Below are positions 9,253-18,533 of a stretch of DNA of 64,000 nucleotides, in pieces. Numbering within the stretch: the stretch's first letter is position 1; every line of letters starts with the position of its first letter. The DNA comes from Prevotella lacticifex (GTDB lineage Bacteria > Bacteroidota > Bacteroidia > Bacteroidales > Bacteroidaceae). A program made the translations under genes and the position numbers. The DNA lies in NCBI RefSeq assembly GCF_019973375.1, contig NZ_BPTV01000001.1:2063104-2127103 (forward strand). Reading direction: 5' to 3'. The notes beneath the pieces are model-generated. The model was not told the DNA's origin and searched no databases. It saw only the letters and a list, made by a program, of their open reading frames with translations.

Positions 9253-10254
9253 CTATTTCTTGTCCTCCATGAGTGATGCAGCATAGCTGTCGACGATGCC
9301 GAGAAGATGGTGGTCCTTGTCGGTGACGAGCACACTGTGAATCTTGTTCCGGTGCATAACGCGCTGAATCTCAGTAATCTTTGTTTTCGGAGATACCATC
9401 TTCGGCGTGCGCGTCATGATGTCGCTCACGGTATGGTCGAAGAATTCGGCCTGCCAGCGCTCCATGGCCCGGCGGATATCGCCGTCGGTGATGAGTCCGA
9501 TGACCTTGTTGTCGGCATCGACGCTGACGCCCATTCCGAGTTTTCCTTTCGACACATGGATTATTGCCTCGCCGAGGCTCATCTGCTCCGGAATCACTGG
9601 CAGGTCCTCGGAGCGCATCACGTCCTGAGCTGTTGTCAGCAGCCTCCGTCCGAGTTCGCCACCGGGATGGAACTGCGCGAAGTCGCGGGGCTTGAAGTCG
9701 CGGACCTCCATAAGGGCGATAGCCAAGGCGTCGCCCATGACCAGAGCCGCTGTGGTGCTGCTCGTCGGGGCGAGGTTCAGAGGACAGGCCTCCTTCTCCA
9801 CGCTGACGGTGATATGTGCCGTAGAGTATTTGGCCAACAGGGAGTTAGGATTCCCCGTCATGCCGATAATCGGAATATTCATGTGAAGGACCATGGGTAT
9901 GAACCGCAGCAGCTCATCGGTCTGACCGCTGTTGCTGAGGGCGAGGACCACATCGTCGGCCGTCATCACACCTAAGTCGCCATGATAGACATCGAGGGGA
10001 TTGATGAAGAAAGCTGGGGTGCCCGTCGATGCCAGCGTGGCGGCAATCTTCGCTCCAATATTGCCGCTCTTGCCCACACCGGTGACGATAATCTTGCCTT
10101 TGCAGGTGTACATCATGCGGACCGCCTTGTCGAAGTTGTCGTCGAGTTGGGGGATGAGCTCAAGGGCTGCCTGAGCCTCGTCCTTAATACATTGAATGGC
10201 ATACTGGCGGACGTTCTTCAGCCGCTCTTCTGCCGTAGCTATGTCTTTTATCAT
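9253..10254 (-). CDS. kdsD: Arabinose-5-phosphate isomerase
   Basis: It interconverts ribulose 5-phosphate and arabinose 5-phosphate, the first committed step to Kdo. The protein has a SIS sugar-isomerase domain (about 40-180; GVGKSGNIG, SNSGQTDE, PLDVYHGDLG), HPGGELGRRLL near 196-206, and two CBS domains (about 207-266 and 275-330). This is the KdsD/KpsF/GutQ layout. The start chosen gives 333 residues; an in-frame ATG at 10284 would add ten. It sits downstream of kdsA, which consumes its product. Confidence 0.93.
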   Translation of the reverse strand: MIKDIATAEERLKNVRQYAIQCIKDEAQAALELIPQLDDNFDKAVRMMYTCKGKIIVTGVGKSGNIGAKIAATLASTGTPAFFINPLDVYHGDLGVMTADDVVLALSNSGQTDELLRFIPMVLHMNIPIIGMTGNPNSLLAKYSTAHITVSVEKEACPLNLAPTSSTTAALVMGDALAIALMEVRDFKPRDFAQFHPGGELGRRLLTTAQDVMRSEDLPVIPEQMSLGEAIIHVSKGKLGMGVSVDADNKVIGLITDGDIRRAMERWQAEFFDHTVSDIMTRTPKMVSPKTKITEIQRVMHRNKIHSVLVTDKDHHLLGIVDSYAASLMEDKK

Positions 10255-10277
10255 TATATTGTTTCTTCGCTTTATCT

Positions 10278-10390
10278 CCTTCACTAAGGAAGGCTGCGGA
10301 TTATGTTGTTATCCCTTCACAAAGAAAGGCTGTGGATTATTGTTATTGACCGTTCCTTCGCTAAGGAAGGATGTGGATTATCTGTTATTC
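10278..10390. repeat. Three tandem imperfect repeats of about 37 bp
   Basis: Three units carry CCTTC(A/G)C(T/A)AAGGAAGG-like inverted segments followed by (C/T)TG(C/T)GGATTAT. They fill the gap between kdsA and kdsD. Each AGGAAGG/CCTTC pair could form a small hairpin in the transcript; no function is evident. Confidence 0.65.
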
Positions 10391-10419
10391 TGCATTGCCG
10401 AATGATGATGCCCAAGAGC

Positions 10420-11172
10420 CTACAGCAGTTCGCCGATGAGGGCATCGAGCTTACTGAGCTCCAGCATGTTGGCAGCATCGGAGAGGCCACGGTCGGGGTC
10501 GGGATGGACCTCGAAGAACCATCCCGTGGCTCCGAAGGCCTTGGCAGCCTTGGCCATCATCGGCACATACTTGCGGTCGCCGACGGTCTTGCCGTTGCCG
10601 GCACTCGGCCGCTGCACGCTGTGGGTGCAGTCCATGATGACCGTAGGGACGATGCCGAGCATGTCGGGGATATTGCGGAAGTCGACAACAAGATTGTTAT
10701 AGCCGAAACTGTTGCCGCGCTCGGTGAGCCACACATCGGCAGCACCGCTCTCACGGGCTTTCTCGACAGGATAGCGCATGTCGGAACCGGAGAGAAACTG
10801 GGCTTTCTTGATGTTCACGGTCTTGCCCGTCTTGGCGGCAGCGACGACGAGGTCGGTCTGACGGCAAAGGAAAGCCGGAATCTGAATGACATCAACGACT
10901 TCGCCGACAGGAGCCGCCTGCCAGCTCTCGTGGATGTCGGTGAGAAGGCGCAGACCGTATTTCGACTTCACGTCGGCAAGCATCTGCAAGCCACGGTCGA
11001 GGCCGGGGCCACGGAAAGAATGGATGGACGTGCGGTTGGCCTTGTCGAACGACGATTTGAAGATGATGTCTATACCATATTTCTTGTTCAGACGCACGAG
11101 TTCGGCGGCGACTGTATCGAGCAGCTCCTGCGACTCGATGACACATGGTCCTGCTATGAATATCGGTTTCAT
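10420..11172 (-). CDS. kdsA: 3-deoxy-8-phosphooctulonate synthase
   Basis: KdsA condenses arabinose 5-phosphate with phosphoenolpyruvate to Kdo 8-phosphate for the LPS core. The 250-residue protein has the family's IAGPCVIES start (6-14), KSSFDKANRTS near 39-49, the RGPGLDRGL loop, LLTDIHE, and a C-terminal EVHPDPDRGLSDAANML. It is somewhat shorter than typical (about 270-285) but complete through the barrel. Kdo genes kdsA and kdsD are adjacent and co-directional. Confidence 0.96.
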   Translation of the reverse strand: MKPIFIAGPCVIESQELLDTVAAELVRLNKKYGIDIIFKSSFDKANRTSIHSFRGPGLDRGLQMLADVKSKYGLRLLTDIHESWQAAPVGEVVDVIQIPAFLCRQTDLVVAAAKTGKTVNIKKAQFLSGSDMRYPVEKARESGAADVWLTERGNSFGYNNLVVDFRNIPDMLGIVPTVIMDCTHSVQRPSAGNGKTVGDRKYVPMMAKAAKAFGATGWFFEVHPDPDRGLSDAANMLELSKLDALIGELL

Positions 11173-11244
11173 TTGTTATGCTTTGTTTCTCTCTGTTTAA
11201 AGAATATAAAAAACGGCAATGCGCTCTCCATATAAATAAGGTTG

Positions 11245-11275
11245 CAAAGTTACGGATATTCAACAACATCACCAA
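11245..11275 (-). promoter_or_regulatory. Promoter of kdsA
   Basis: On the minus strand, -7 TAACTTTG (11245-11252) and a -33 TTTG (11273-11275) with a 20-bp spacer, about 70 bp upstream of the start codon. Confidence 0.75.
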
Positions 11276-11518
11276 ACGATTAACAATTCTTTACGTCTAA
11301 AGACAACTATAACGATTGCAATAAACGGACGTGCACCGTATATTTTGCAACGCAAGACTTTTCGCTCCCGCTGATGGAAGAAACATGTAACATAACCCCA
11401 TGAATCGGACATGCATTAAGATGACAAAATAAATAGAACCATCAACCAATTGTCGAAATGGGCTAACTTCATACGCGTAGAAGCCTGTAGAGCTTATAGT
11501 TACGGCTATACACCATTC

Positions 11519-11590
11519 TACCCTCCTTTCTATACCCCTAAGATTTGGAATCGGGTTAAATATTTTGTAACTTTGCATCCAAATAACAAC
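11519..11590 (+). repeat. Promoter-bearing dispersed repeat, copy A
   Basis: About 72 bp almost matching the minus-strand copy at 49926-49999. It begins CTACCCTCCTTTCTATACCCC, then carries -33 TTTGGAATCGG (TTG 11545-11547) and -7 TAACTTTG (11568-11575) with 20 bp between. A transcript would run toward tkt, 390 bp away, giving that gene a second possible promoter. Confidence 0.8.
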
Positions 11591-11897
11591 AATCAACTTA
11601 AACAGCGACTCATTAAGCCTCAGCGTAAAGTTAACCGGCACGCAGATTCCTCCGATTAAAAGATCTCGGTAGCTGTCAGCAGGCGATAAGGTCATTCGAC
11701 GGGATACTGTCGGATTGAGTTAGGGTGCCTCAGCAACCAGCGAAGAAGCGATGATACCGTCCGCAATCAATGCGAAAAAAAGAGTCGAAAGTGCTAAAAT
11801 GACTGCTATCAGGGGCTGAAAGAGTGGCAATAATACACTATTATTGAAAAAAAAGCATTAACAAACGTTTTTGAGACAAAATAAATAAGATTCCGTT

Positions 11898-11927
11898 TTG
11901 TTCTCCGTCGAAAAAGCAGTATATTTG
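11898..11927 (+). promoter_or_regulatory. Promoter of tkt
   Basis: -33 TTTTG (TTG 11898-11900) and -7 TATATTTG (11920-11927) are separated by 19 bp; the start codon is 35 bp downstream. Confidence 0.85.
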
Positions 11928-11962
11928 CACTAAATTATTCATCAAAACCAAATAACTGATTT

Positions 11963-13987
11963 ATGAACGATAACACTATCATGCAGAAGGCGGCAGACAA
12001 CATCAGAATCCTTGCCGTCTCAATGGTAGAGAAAGCCAAGTCCGGCCATCCCGGTGGCGCCATGGGAGGTGCCGATTTCATCAACGTGCTTTTCTCTGAA
12101 TATCTCGTCTACGACCCCGACCAGCCAACATGGGCAGGCCGCGACCGTTTCTTCCTCGACCCAGGACACATGTCGCCGATGCTCTATTCGACACTCTGTC
12201 TGTCGGGAAAGTTCACTCTCGACGAAATACAGCAGTTCCGCCAGTGGGGCTCTCCGACTCCTGGACACCCCGAGCTTAACGTGGAGAGAGGTATCGAGAA
12301 TTCGAGCGGCCCGTTAGGACAGGGACACGCTATCGCCGCCGGTGCTGCCGTGGCAGAGAAGTTCCTCGAGGCACGACTTGGCAAGACGGTCATGCAGCAC
12401 AAGATTTATGCTTACATCTCTGATGGTGGCATTGAGGAGGAAATAAGTCAGGGTGTCGGACGCATCGCCGGCAACCTCGGCCTCGACAACCTCATCATGT
12501 TCTACGACGCCAACGACATCCAGCTCTCGACAGAGTGCGGAGTGGTCATGAGCGAGGACACCGCCGCCAAGTATAAGGCGTGGGGATGGAACGTAATAAA
12601 GATAAATGGTAACGATGTCGACGAGATTCGCAAAGCCCTCGACGCTGCTCAGAAGCCTAACGGACATCCTACAATAATCATCGGTCACACGATGATGGGT
12701 AAGGGCGCTCTGAAGGCCGACGGCACAAGCTACGAACACAATATCAAGACTCATGGTGCTCCTCTCGGCGACGGCGCTTATATCAACACCGTCAAGAACC
12801 TCGGTGGCAATCCCGACGATCCGTTCGTTATCTTCCCTGAGGTCAAGAAATTATATGCTGACCGTCAGGCTGAGCTCCGCAAGATTGTGGCTGAGCGCCA
12901 CGCTGAGGAGAAGAAGTGGGCAGAGGAGAATCCTGAGAAGGCCGCTGAGATGAAGGAGTGGTTCTCGGGTAAGGCTCCAAAGGTGGACTGGTCGAAGGTG
13001 GAGCAGAAGCCGGGCTCGGCTACGCGTAACGCATCATCGGCTTGTCTGGCTGAACTCGCCAAGCAGGTGCCAAATATGATCTGCGCTTCGGCCGACCTGT
13101 CAAATTCTGACAAGACCGACGGATTCCTCAAGCAGACACACTCGCTCATGCGCGACGACTTCACCGGTGCCTTCTTCCAGGCAGGAGTCAGCGAGCTGAC
13201 AATGGCCGACATGTGCATCGGTATGATGCTACATGGTGGTGTCATCGCTGCCATGGGAACATTCTTCGTCTTCTCCGACTATATGAAACCGGCAGTAAGA
13301 CTTGCAGCCCTCATGGGCACACCAGTGAAATTCATCTGGACTCATGATGCCTTCCGCGTAGGAGAGGATGGTCCTACCCACGAGCCGGTGGAACAGGAGG
13401 CTCAGATTCGTCTGCTCGAGAAGTTGCAGAACCATAAAGGACAGGACAGCGTACGCGTATTCCGCCCTGCCGACGCTCAGGAGACAACAGTCTGCTGGGA
13501 GATGGCTATGGAGAACACCGAGACTCCAACGGCTCTTATCTTCTCGCGTCAGAACATCGCAGACCTGCCAGCCGGCAACGACTACACATTGGCCCGTAAG
13601 GGTGCATACGTGGTGGCAGGCAGCGACGATCCGTTCGATGTCATCCTGTTGGCAAGCGGATCAGAGGTCAGCACACTCGAAGCAGGTAAGGAGCTCCTCG
13701 AAAAGGACGGCATACGTTGCCGCGTGGTCAGCGCACCGTCGGAGGGGCTCTTCCGCCGTCAGCCAGCTGACTATCAGGAGAGTGTCCTGCCTACAGGAAG
13801 CAAGATATTCGGTATGACAGCCGGACTGCCCGTAACCCTTGAGGGACTTGTCGGTATCGGTCCTAACAGCCGCATCTTCGGTATGAGAAGTTTCGGATTC
13901 AGTGCCCCATATAAGGTGCTCGACGAGAAACTCGGATTCACCGCCGATAACGTCTACAAGCAGGTGAAGGACTTTCTGGGAAAGTAA
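11963..13987 (+). CDS. tkt: Transketolase
   Basis: A thiamine-diphosphate enzyme moving two-carbon units between sugar phosphates in the non-oxidative pentose phosphate pathway; 674 residues, full length. KSGHPGGAMGG is near residues 26-36. The TPP-binding segment reads SDGGIEEE...NLIMFYDAND, with SDG where many homologues have GDG. HTMMGKG and GEDGPTHEPVEQ are present in the order expected for the PP, Pyr and C-terminal domains. rpiB follows after 22 bp, so the two pentose phosphate enzymes form an operon. Confidence 0.97.
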   Translation: MNDNTIMQKAADNIRILAVSMVEKAKSGHPGGAMGGADFINVLFSEYLVYDPDQPTWAGRDRFFLDPGHMSPMLYSTLCLSGKFTLDEIQQFRQWGSPTPGHPELNVERGIENSSGPLGQGHAIAAGAAVAEKFLEARLGKTVMQHKIYAYISDGGIEEEISQGVGRIAGNLGLDNLIMFYDANDIQLSTECGVVMSEDTAAKYKAWGWNVIKINGNDVDEIRKALDAAQKPNGHPTIIIGHTMMGKGALKADGTSYEHNIKTHGAPLGDGAYINTVKNLGGNPDDPFVIFPEVKKLYADRQAELRKIVAERHAEEKKWAEENPEKAAEMKEWFSGKAPKVDWSKVEQKPGSATRNASSACLAELAKQVPNMICASADLSNSDKTDGFLKQTHSLMRDDFTGAFFQAGVSELTMADMCIGMMLHGGVIAAMGTFFVFSDYMKPAVRLAALMGTPVKFIWTHDAFRVGEDGPTHEPVEQEAQIRLLEKLQNHKGQDSVRVFRPADAQETTVCWEMAMENTETPTALIFSRQNIADLPAGNDYTLARKGAYVVAGSDDPFDVILLASGSEVSTLEAGKELLEKDGIRCRVVSAPSEGLFRRQPADYQESVLPTGSKIFGMTAGLPVTLEGLVGIGPNSRIFGMRSFGFSAPYKVLDEKLGFTADNVYKQVKDFLGK

Positions 13988-14009
13988 ATCTTTAAAAAAA
14001 GAAACGACT

Positions 14010-14477
14010 ATGGAAGTAAAGAAAGTGGGACTCGCTTGCGATCACGCAGGCTTCCCGATGAAGCAGTTCGTCAAGGACTACCTTGACAAGCATGGTTATG
14101 AGTATGAGGACTTTGGATGCTTCAGCGACCTCAGTTGCGACTATCCTGATTATGCCCACCCTCTTGCCGAGGCTGTCGAGAGTGGTGATGTCTATCCCGG
14201 CATCGCTATCTGCGGTAGCGGAGAGGGAATGGCCATAACGCTGAACAAGCATCAGGGTGTGCGCGCCGGACTGGCATGGAACAAGGACATTGCCGAGCTC
14301 ATACGCCAGCACAACGATGCCAACGTCCTCGTACTCCCGGGACGATTCATCAGCAACAAAGAGGCTGAGGGCATTCTCGATAAGTTCTTTACTGCAACAT
14401 TCGAGGGAGGACGCCATGCACGCAGGGTTTCGAAGATTCCCGTCGAAGCATGGAAGGAATCACAGAAAGATAAGTAA
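14010..14477 (+). CDS. rpiB: Ribose-5-phosphate isomerase B
   Basis: It interconverts ribose 5-phosphate and ribulose 5-phosphate. At 155 residues it has the RpiB/LacAB fold signatures: ACDHAGFPMK near 9-18, DYPDYAHPLAEAV, and ICGSGEGMAI carrying the active-site cysteine. It is co-directional with tkt and followed by a strong terminator. Confidence 0.95.
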   Translation: MEVKKVGLACDHAGFPMKQFVKDYLDKHGYEYEDFGCFSDLSCDYPDYAHPLAEAVESGDVYPGIAICGSGEGMAITLNKHQGVRAGLAWNKDIAELIRQHNDANVLVLPGRFISNKEAEGILDKFFTATFEGGRHARRVSKIPVEAWKESQKDK

Positions 14478-14557
14478 GACTCGATAGCCGCCGACAGAAA
14501 GTCCGACGCCAGCAAAAGAGTCGGAAACCGAGGCGGGAAAGAGCTCTGAAATACAAC

Positions 14558-14604
14558 AAAGGCTCTCACCCTTCTGACCGAAAGAATGGATGAGAGCCTT
14601 TTTA
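14558..14604 (+). terminator. Terminator after tkt-rpiB
   Basis: An 11-bp perfect stem (14558-14568 AAAGGCTCTCA with 14591-14601) is followed by a short T run. It also rules out an upstream ispH start at 14586, which lies inside the hairpin. Confidence 0.85.
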
Positions 14605-14624
14605 ATCTTCTACAAATAAATATA

Positions 14625-15560
14625 ATGGACAACAATAACAAGAAGGCACTGACAATAGAAATCGACTCGGGAAGCGGATTCTGCTTTGGCGTGACGACAG
14701 CAATAAGGAAAGCTGAGGAGGAACTATCGAAGGGCGAGACGCTCTATTGTCTTGGCGATATCGTTCACAACGGCATGGAAGTCAAGAGGTTAGAGGACAA
14801 GGGGCTAATAACCATCGACCACGAGCAGCTGAAGAATCTCCACGGGGTGAAGGTGTTGCTGCGTGCCCACGGTGAGCCACCAGAGACTTACGAGATAGCC
14901 AAACGCAACAATATCGAGATTATTGATGCTACATGTCCCGTAGTGCTCGCTCTGCAAAGGAGGATAAAGACCAAATACGAGCAGCCAACAGACGGGAAAA
15001 AGAAAGAATCAGACACTACCGGAAGCAGCTGTCCGGCAAAGGAAAAGAAAGCCTCCATCGTCATCTTCGGCAAGAATGGACATGCTGAGGTTCTCGGACT
15101 CGTGGGACAGACAGCCGGACACGCCATAGTCATTGAGAATCTTGAGGATGCTAAGAAGAAGCTCGATCTCACTCACGACATATATCTGTACAGTCAGACG
15201 ACGAAGAATCTTGATGAGTTTCACAGTATCATCAACTATATACAGGCAAACTTATCGGAAGGCGCTACGTTCCAGAGTTTCGACACCATCTGCCGTCAAG
15301 TGGCCAACCGAATGCCGAATATAGCCGCTTTTGCATCGCGCCATGATGTCATTCTCTTTGTGGCCGGACGCAAGAGCTCTAACGGCAAGGTGCTGTTCAA
15401 GGAATGCCAAAGGGTGAACGCCCGCAGTCATCAGATAGAAAGTGCCAATGAAATAGACATGGCATGGTTCGACGGAGCCAGGACAATAGGTATCTGTGGG
15501 GCCACAAGTACTCCGAAATGGCTCATGGAGGAATGCCGCGACTATATTCTCTCGCATTAG
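14625..15560 (+). CDS. ispH: 4-hydroxy-3-methylbut-2-enyl diphosphate reductase
   Basis: IspH (LytB) is the iron-sulfur enzyme making IPP and DMAPP in the last step of the MEP pathway. The three cluster ligands are visible as C20 (GFCFGV), C104 (DATCPVV) and C223 (DTICRQ); the catalytic glutamate is E155 in NGHAEVLG. The start at 14625 gives 311 residues. Residues about 118-142 are a lysine/serine-rich hydrophilic insertion (with an extra cysteine) between the second cysteine and the HAEV motif, where most IspH proteins have a short loop; it probably extends a surface loop. Confidence 0.95.
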   Translation: MDNNNKKALTIEIDSGSGFCFGVTTAIRKAEEELSKGETLYCLGDIVHNGMEVKRLEDKGLITIDHEQLKNLHGVKVLLRAHGEPPETYEIAKRNNIEIIDATCPVVLALQRRIKTKYEQPTDGKKKESDTTGSSCPAKEKKASIVIFGKNGHAEVLGLVGQTAGHAIVIENLEDAKKKLDLTHDIYLYSQTTKNLDEFHSIINYIQANLSEGATFQSFDTICRQVANRMPNIAAFASRHDVILFVAGRKSSNGKVLFKECQRVNARSHQIESANEIDMAWFDGARTIGICGATSTPKWLMEECRDYILSH

Positions 15561-15714
15561 ACAGTGCAGTCATCGTCAATACAGCTTAAAATCAGCGACT
15601 TACAGCATTATATCTATGACCGGGATAGTGTTTAAAACGACTGTCAATATCATGAGAAAAAACTTGTAATATCGTTGAAGGCAAATATAAATCTCATCAG
15701 TTATCTATCAGTTT

Positions 15715-16044
15715 ATGACGGACAAAGAGTTTCAGCAAATCTGGCAAAAGAACAGAAAGGCTATCCTTTCGCACGACGAAGAGTACCAGCGCATACAGAA
15801 CGGATATAAGCAGGGCAGCATCGTCAACTGGATAATAATCATTGGCGGAGCAGCTGTAGGCTCTTCCCTACCCGACTTTCTGCCAATACAGAGTGCTCCC
15901 TTGAAATGGATTTTAGCCATTGCCGCCGGAATCATCGTCATCGTCGTTGGACTCTGGATAAGATCACTGTTCATATCGACAAAGACGGCAGATGAAGTGG
16001 AGAAGGAAATCATGGAGAGATACCGCAAGACTCTTAAAGAATGA
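15715..16044 (+). CDS. Small membrane protein, unknown
   Basis: 109 residues with a charged N-terminal helix, two hydrophobic segments (about 36-56 and 64-87) and a lysine/glutamate-rich C-terminal helix. Not recognised as a named family. It ends 25 bp before the next gene's start and is probably co-transcribed with it. Confidence 0.6.
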   Translation: MTDKEFQQIWQKNRKAILSHDEEYQRIQNGYKQGSIVNWIIIIGGAAVGSSLPDFLPIQSAPLKWILAIAAGIIVIVVGLWIRSLFISTKTADEVEKEIMERYRKTLKE

Positions 16045-16069
16045 AGGATTTTTTAAGGCTGAAAAGACT

Positions 16070-16822
16070 ATGAGAAAGATAAAGACTTTGGCTTTGCTAC
16101 TGTTAGGGGCAGTGATGATGGCTGCCTGCGGAGATAATCAGCCGCAGGAGAAGAAAGGGCCGGACGTGTATTATACTCAAAACGGAAAGAAGATTACCAT
16201 CACTCCGATAAAGCACGCAAGTCTGCAAATTAATTACGACGGACGGGAGTTTGAAATCGACCCCGTGTGCAGTCATGTGGGACCGGTCCTGTCGTATCTC
16301 GATAAGCCGAAAGCCGATTTCATTCTCGTGACGAACAAACAGCTCGACCACTTCGACGATTATGCCATCCATGTGCTTACTGATAAATACACTGAGCTGA
16401 TTATTCCAAAGGACATTTGGTATCAGATGCGCATCGGCAATGTCATGGAGAACAACATGTATATGAACATCGGACAGAAGAGTGTAATCTACTGTGTACC
16501 AGCATACAACATCTCGAAGAAGAACGCAAAGAGGCATCCTAAGGGAAGATGGAACGGATACGTTCTCGATTTCGACGGATTCAGAATATATATTGCCGGC
16601 GATACGGAATATATCCCGGAGATGAAGGACCTTAAGAATATCTCGATAGCATTCCTCCCGGTGAGCCGATTCACTATGGACCTGAAACAACTGAGGAAGG
16701 CTGTAGAGACTATAAAGCCGAAAGTCGTCTATCCTTATCACTTCTACAATGCCGACACAGCCCAGATACGTCATGCACTTCAGGGAACCGGTGCTGAGGT
16801 CAGAATAAGGTATCTAAGATAA
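16070..16822 (+). CDS. Metallo-beta-lactamase-fold lipoprotein with degenerate metal site
   Basis: A lipoprotein (lipobox MMAAC, Cys20) followed by a UlaG-type metallo-beta-lactamase-fold domain: PIKHASLQINYDG near 46-58, GDTEYIPEMKDLK in the middle, and KPKVVYPYHF near the end. The family's HxHxDH metal motif is replaced by N-K-Q-L-D-H (89-94), so both leading histidines are lost while D-H remains. Catalysis is therefore doubtful, or metal binding is altered. An in-frame ATG at 15992 lies inside the previous gene and would hide the lipobox. 250 residues from the chosen start. Confidence 0.8.
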   Translation: MRKIKTLALLLLGAVMMAACGDNQPQEKKGPDVYYTQNGKKITITPIKHASLQINYDGREFEIDPVCSHVGPVLSYLDKPKADFILVTNKQLDHFDDYAIHVLTDKYTELIIPKDIWYQMRIGNVMENNMYMNIGQKSVIYCVPAYNISKKNAKRHPKGRWNGYVLDFDGFRIYIAGDTEYIPEMKDLKNISIAFLPVSRFTMDLKQLRKAVETIKPKVVYPYHFYNADTAQIRHALQGTGAEVRIRYLR

Positions 16823-16934
16823 AAGGCTTAAAGAACAAAAAGAGTAATTGCGGTGGCAAACACCGGCGAATACTCCTCAGATGCCATGAGATTGCGGGCG
16901 CAAGAACCAAAGCGGCAACAGCACGAGAATAATC

Positions 16935-17477
16935 TCAGTGAGAACCTCTCAGCCGTTGTGTGGCAAGAATCGTCTGGCGCAGGTCCTTTGCGGCAGTAAA
17001 CGAGGGCCATCGCTTTTCTATATAGTCGAGTTGCTGCAACGCTATCGCGAACGCATGCTCCTGACTGTAGCAGTAGGCCCGGTTGAACCAATAATCGCAG
17101 TTGTCGGGATTCATCTCCAACGCATGCGTGAAGTCGACGATAGCACTGTCGTATTTCTCTTCACGAAGGCGCGACATGGCTCTAAGTTCCACGTAATCAA
17201 TGATAAACGGGTCTATGCTGATAGCTCGCGAGCAGTCGTTCTCGGCACCCTTATAGTCCTCAAGATGATACTTCGACAATGCGCTGAGGTACCACGCTTC
17301 ATTCTTGTCGGGCCGCAAGCCGACCACACGCTGGAATATCTGCAGGGCTACCACATAGTAGCCCTGGTCGAGCGAGCGACGCCCCTCATCCATAAGTTTC
17401 TTAATATTGTACTGTGCCATCATTGGCGCAGCCAACAACAATAATAAAAGAGCAAGGGCCGCCCGCTTGCCATTCAT
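16935..17477 (-). CDS. Short secreted TPR protein
   Basis: 180 residues with a signal peptide (…LLLLLLAAPMMAQ) and about four tetratricopeptide repeats (for example NEAWYLSALSKYHLEDYKGAENDCSRAISIDP, shown only as its repeat start NEAWYLS and end AISIDP). It ends abruptly with LRGSH in the last repeat. From memory, related periplasmic TPR proteins beside def and ruvX in Bacteroidales can be much longer, so this one may be a shortened version; the sequence alone cannot settle it. It is the last gene of the ruvX-def cluster. Confidence 0.75.
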   Translation of the reverse strand: MNGKRAALALLLLLLAAPMMAQYNIKKLMDEGRRSLDQGYYVVALQIFQRVVGLRPDKNEAWYLSALSKYHLEDYKGAENDCSRAISIDPFIIDYVELRAMSRLREEKYDSAIVDFTHALEMNPDNCDYWFNRAYCYSQEHAFAIALQQLDYIEKRWPSFTAAKDLRQTILATQRLRGSH

Positions 17478-17494
17478 AGATATTCCCGCCTTTC

Positions 17495-18055
17495 TTATTT
17501 CTTATAAGGTTTGACACGATAGCCGCAACGCACCTTTCCTGCCGACAGGGCCTTAAGTTTGCTGCGTATCATCTGCTTGCGGAAAGGACTGAGATGGTCG
17601 ATAAACATCTTTCCTTCGAGATGGTCGAACTCATGCTGCATGACACGGGCCAGATAGCCATCGACCCATTCGTCATGTTCCTGAAGATTCTCGTCGAGCC
17701 ATTTGGCGTGTATACGCTTAGCTCGCTTTACCGGCTCGTGGATGCCCGGCAGCGACAGACAGCCCTCCTCAAGGGTCTCAGTCTCGCTGTCGTCGAACTC
17801 GAGGATATGGCCATTGATGAAAGCATGACGGAAGTCCTTATACTCCGGAAACTCATCGCTGAGCGGTGTGAGGTCGATGATGACCACACGGATGCTCTTG
17901 CCTATCTGAGGTGCCGCAAGACCGACACCATCACTGGCTGTATTGGTCTCGTACATATCCTGAATCAACTCCTTCAGATTTGGATAGTCGGTAGGAATAT
18001 CCTGTGCTACCTTTCTGAGCACCGGCTGTCCGAAAAGATATATTGGTAATGTCAT
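17495..18055 (-). CDS. def: Peptide deformylase
   Basis: Removes the formyl group from the initiator methionine of new proteins. All three motifs are present: GVGLAAPQIG near 43-52, EEGCLSLPG with the metal cysteine, and HEFDHLEG with the HExxH-type metal histidines and catalytic glutamate/aspartate (family motif QHEFDHLEG). 186 residues, full length. It follows ruvX and precedes the TPR gene by 17 bp. Confidence 0.97.
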   Translation of the reverse strand: MTLPIYLFGQPVLRKVAQDIPTDYPNLKELIQDMYETNTASDGVGLAAPQIGKSIRVVIIDLTPLSDEFPEYKDFRHAFINGHILEFDDSETETLEEGCLSLPGIHEPVKRAKRIHAKWLDENLQEHDEWVDGYLARVMQHEFDHLEGKMFIDHLSPFRKQMIRSKLKALSAGKVRCGYRVKPYKK

Positions 18056-18113
18056 TAATTAATGTATATAATATGTGACTTGTATTATGAATGTATTTTG
18101 CTGACGGAATTCC

Positions 18114-18533
18114 TTATCTACCTATTGACTTCATGTAATCCTGAAGGATTATCGTGGCCGAAATCTCATCAACGAGTCCCTTGTCCTCACGGCGGCGTTT
18201 CTTCTTCACTCCCCCGGCAATCATCGTCTGATGGGCAATGACCGACGTAAACCGCTCGTCATAAAAATCTATGGGAATGGCGGGCATGGCCTTGCGCCAG
18301 CGGTTGACGAACTGCACGACACGCTCCAGATTCTCGCTCGGCGCGCCGTTTGGCTGCGTTGGACGCCCGATGACAATGCGCTCGACATTCTCTTTGGATA
18401 CATAGTCCTTGAGATAGTCGAAGAGCGTCGACGTACCGACCGTCGCCAGTCCGTTGGCAATAATCTGCAACGGATCGGTGACGGCTAAACCTGTACGTTT
18501 CTTACCGTAGTCGATAGAAAGAATTCTTCCCAT
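18114..18533 (-). CDS. ruvX: Holliday junction resolvase-like protein RuvX/YqgF
   Basis: An RNase H-fold nuclease family protein of 139 residues, implicated in Holliday junction resolution or rRNA processing in other bacteria. It has the N-terminal DYGKKRTGLAVTD (about 7-19), VIGRPTQPNG, FYDERFTS and a C-terminal DEISATIILQDY carrying the last acidic residue. Its start abuts the SPOR gene's stop codon directly, so the two are translationally close. Confidence 0.93.
   Translation of the reverse strand: MGRILSIDYGKKRTGLAVTDPLQIIANGLATVGTSTLFDYLKDYVSKENVERIVIGRPTQPNGAPSENLERVVQFVNRWRKAMPAIPIDFYDERFTSVIAHQTMIAGGVKKKRRREDKGLVDEISATIILQDYMKSIGR

Larger units (their letters stand above)
11173..11962. 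other. Gene-free gap of 0.8 kb
   Basis: It contains the kdsA promoter, the promoter-bearing dispersed repeat copy A (11519-11590) and the tkt promoter. Bases 11600-11880 show no recognised gene or RNA. Confidence 0.65.

Noticed and set aside
11297..11695. 132-codon frame, and the related frame at 49857-50471
   Set aside because: They share YPPFYTPKIWNR only because both cross the promoter-bearing repeat; the rest is unrelated and not protein-like.
11600..11880. Possible tRNA or small RNA before tkt
   Set aside because: No T-loop GTTCRA, anticodon arm or acceptor stem could be folded.
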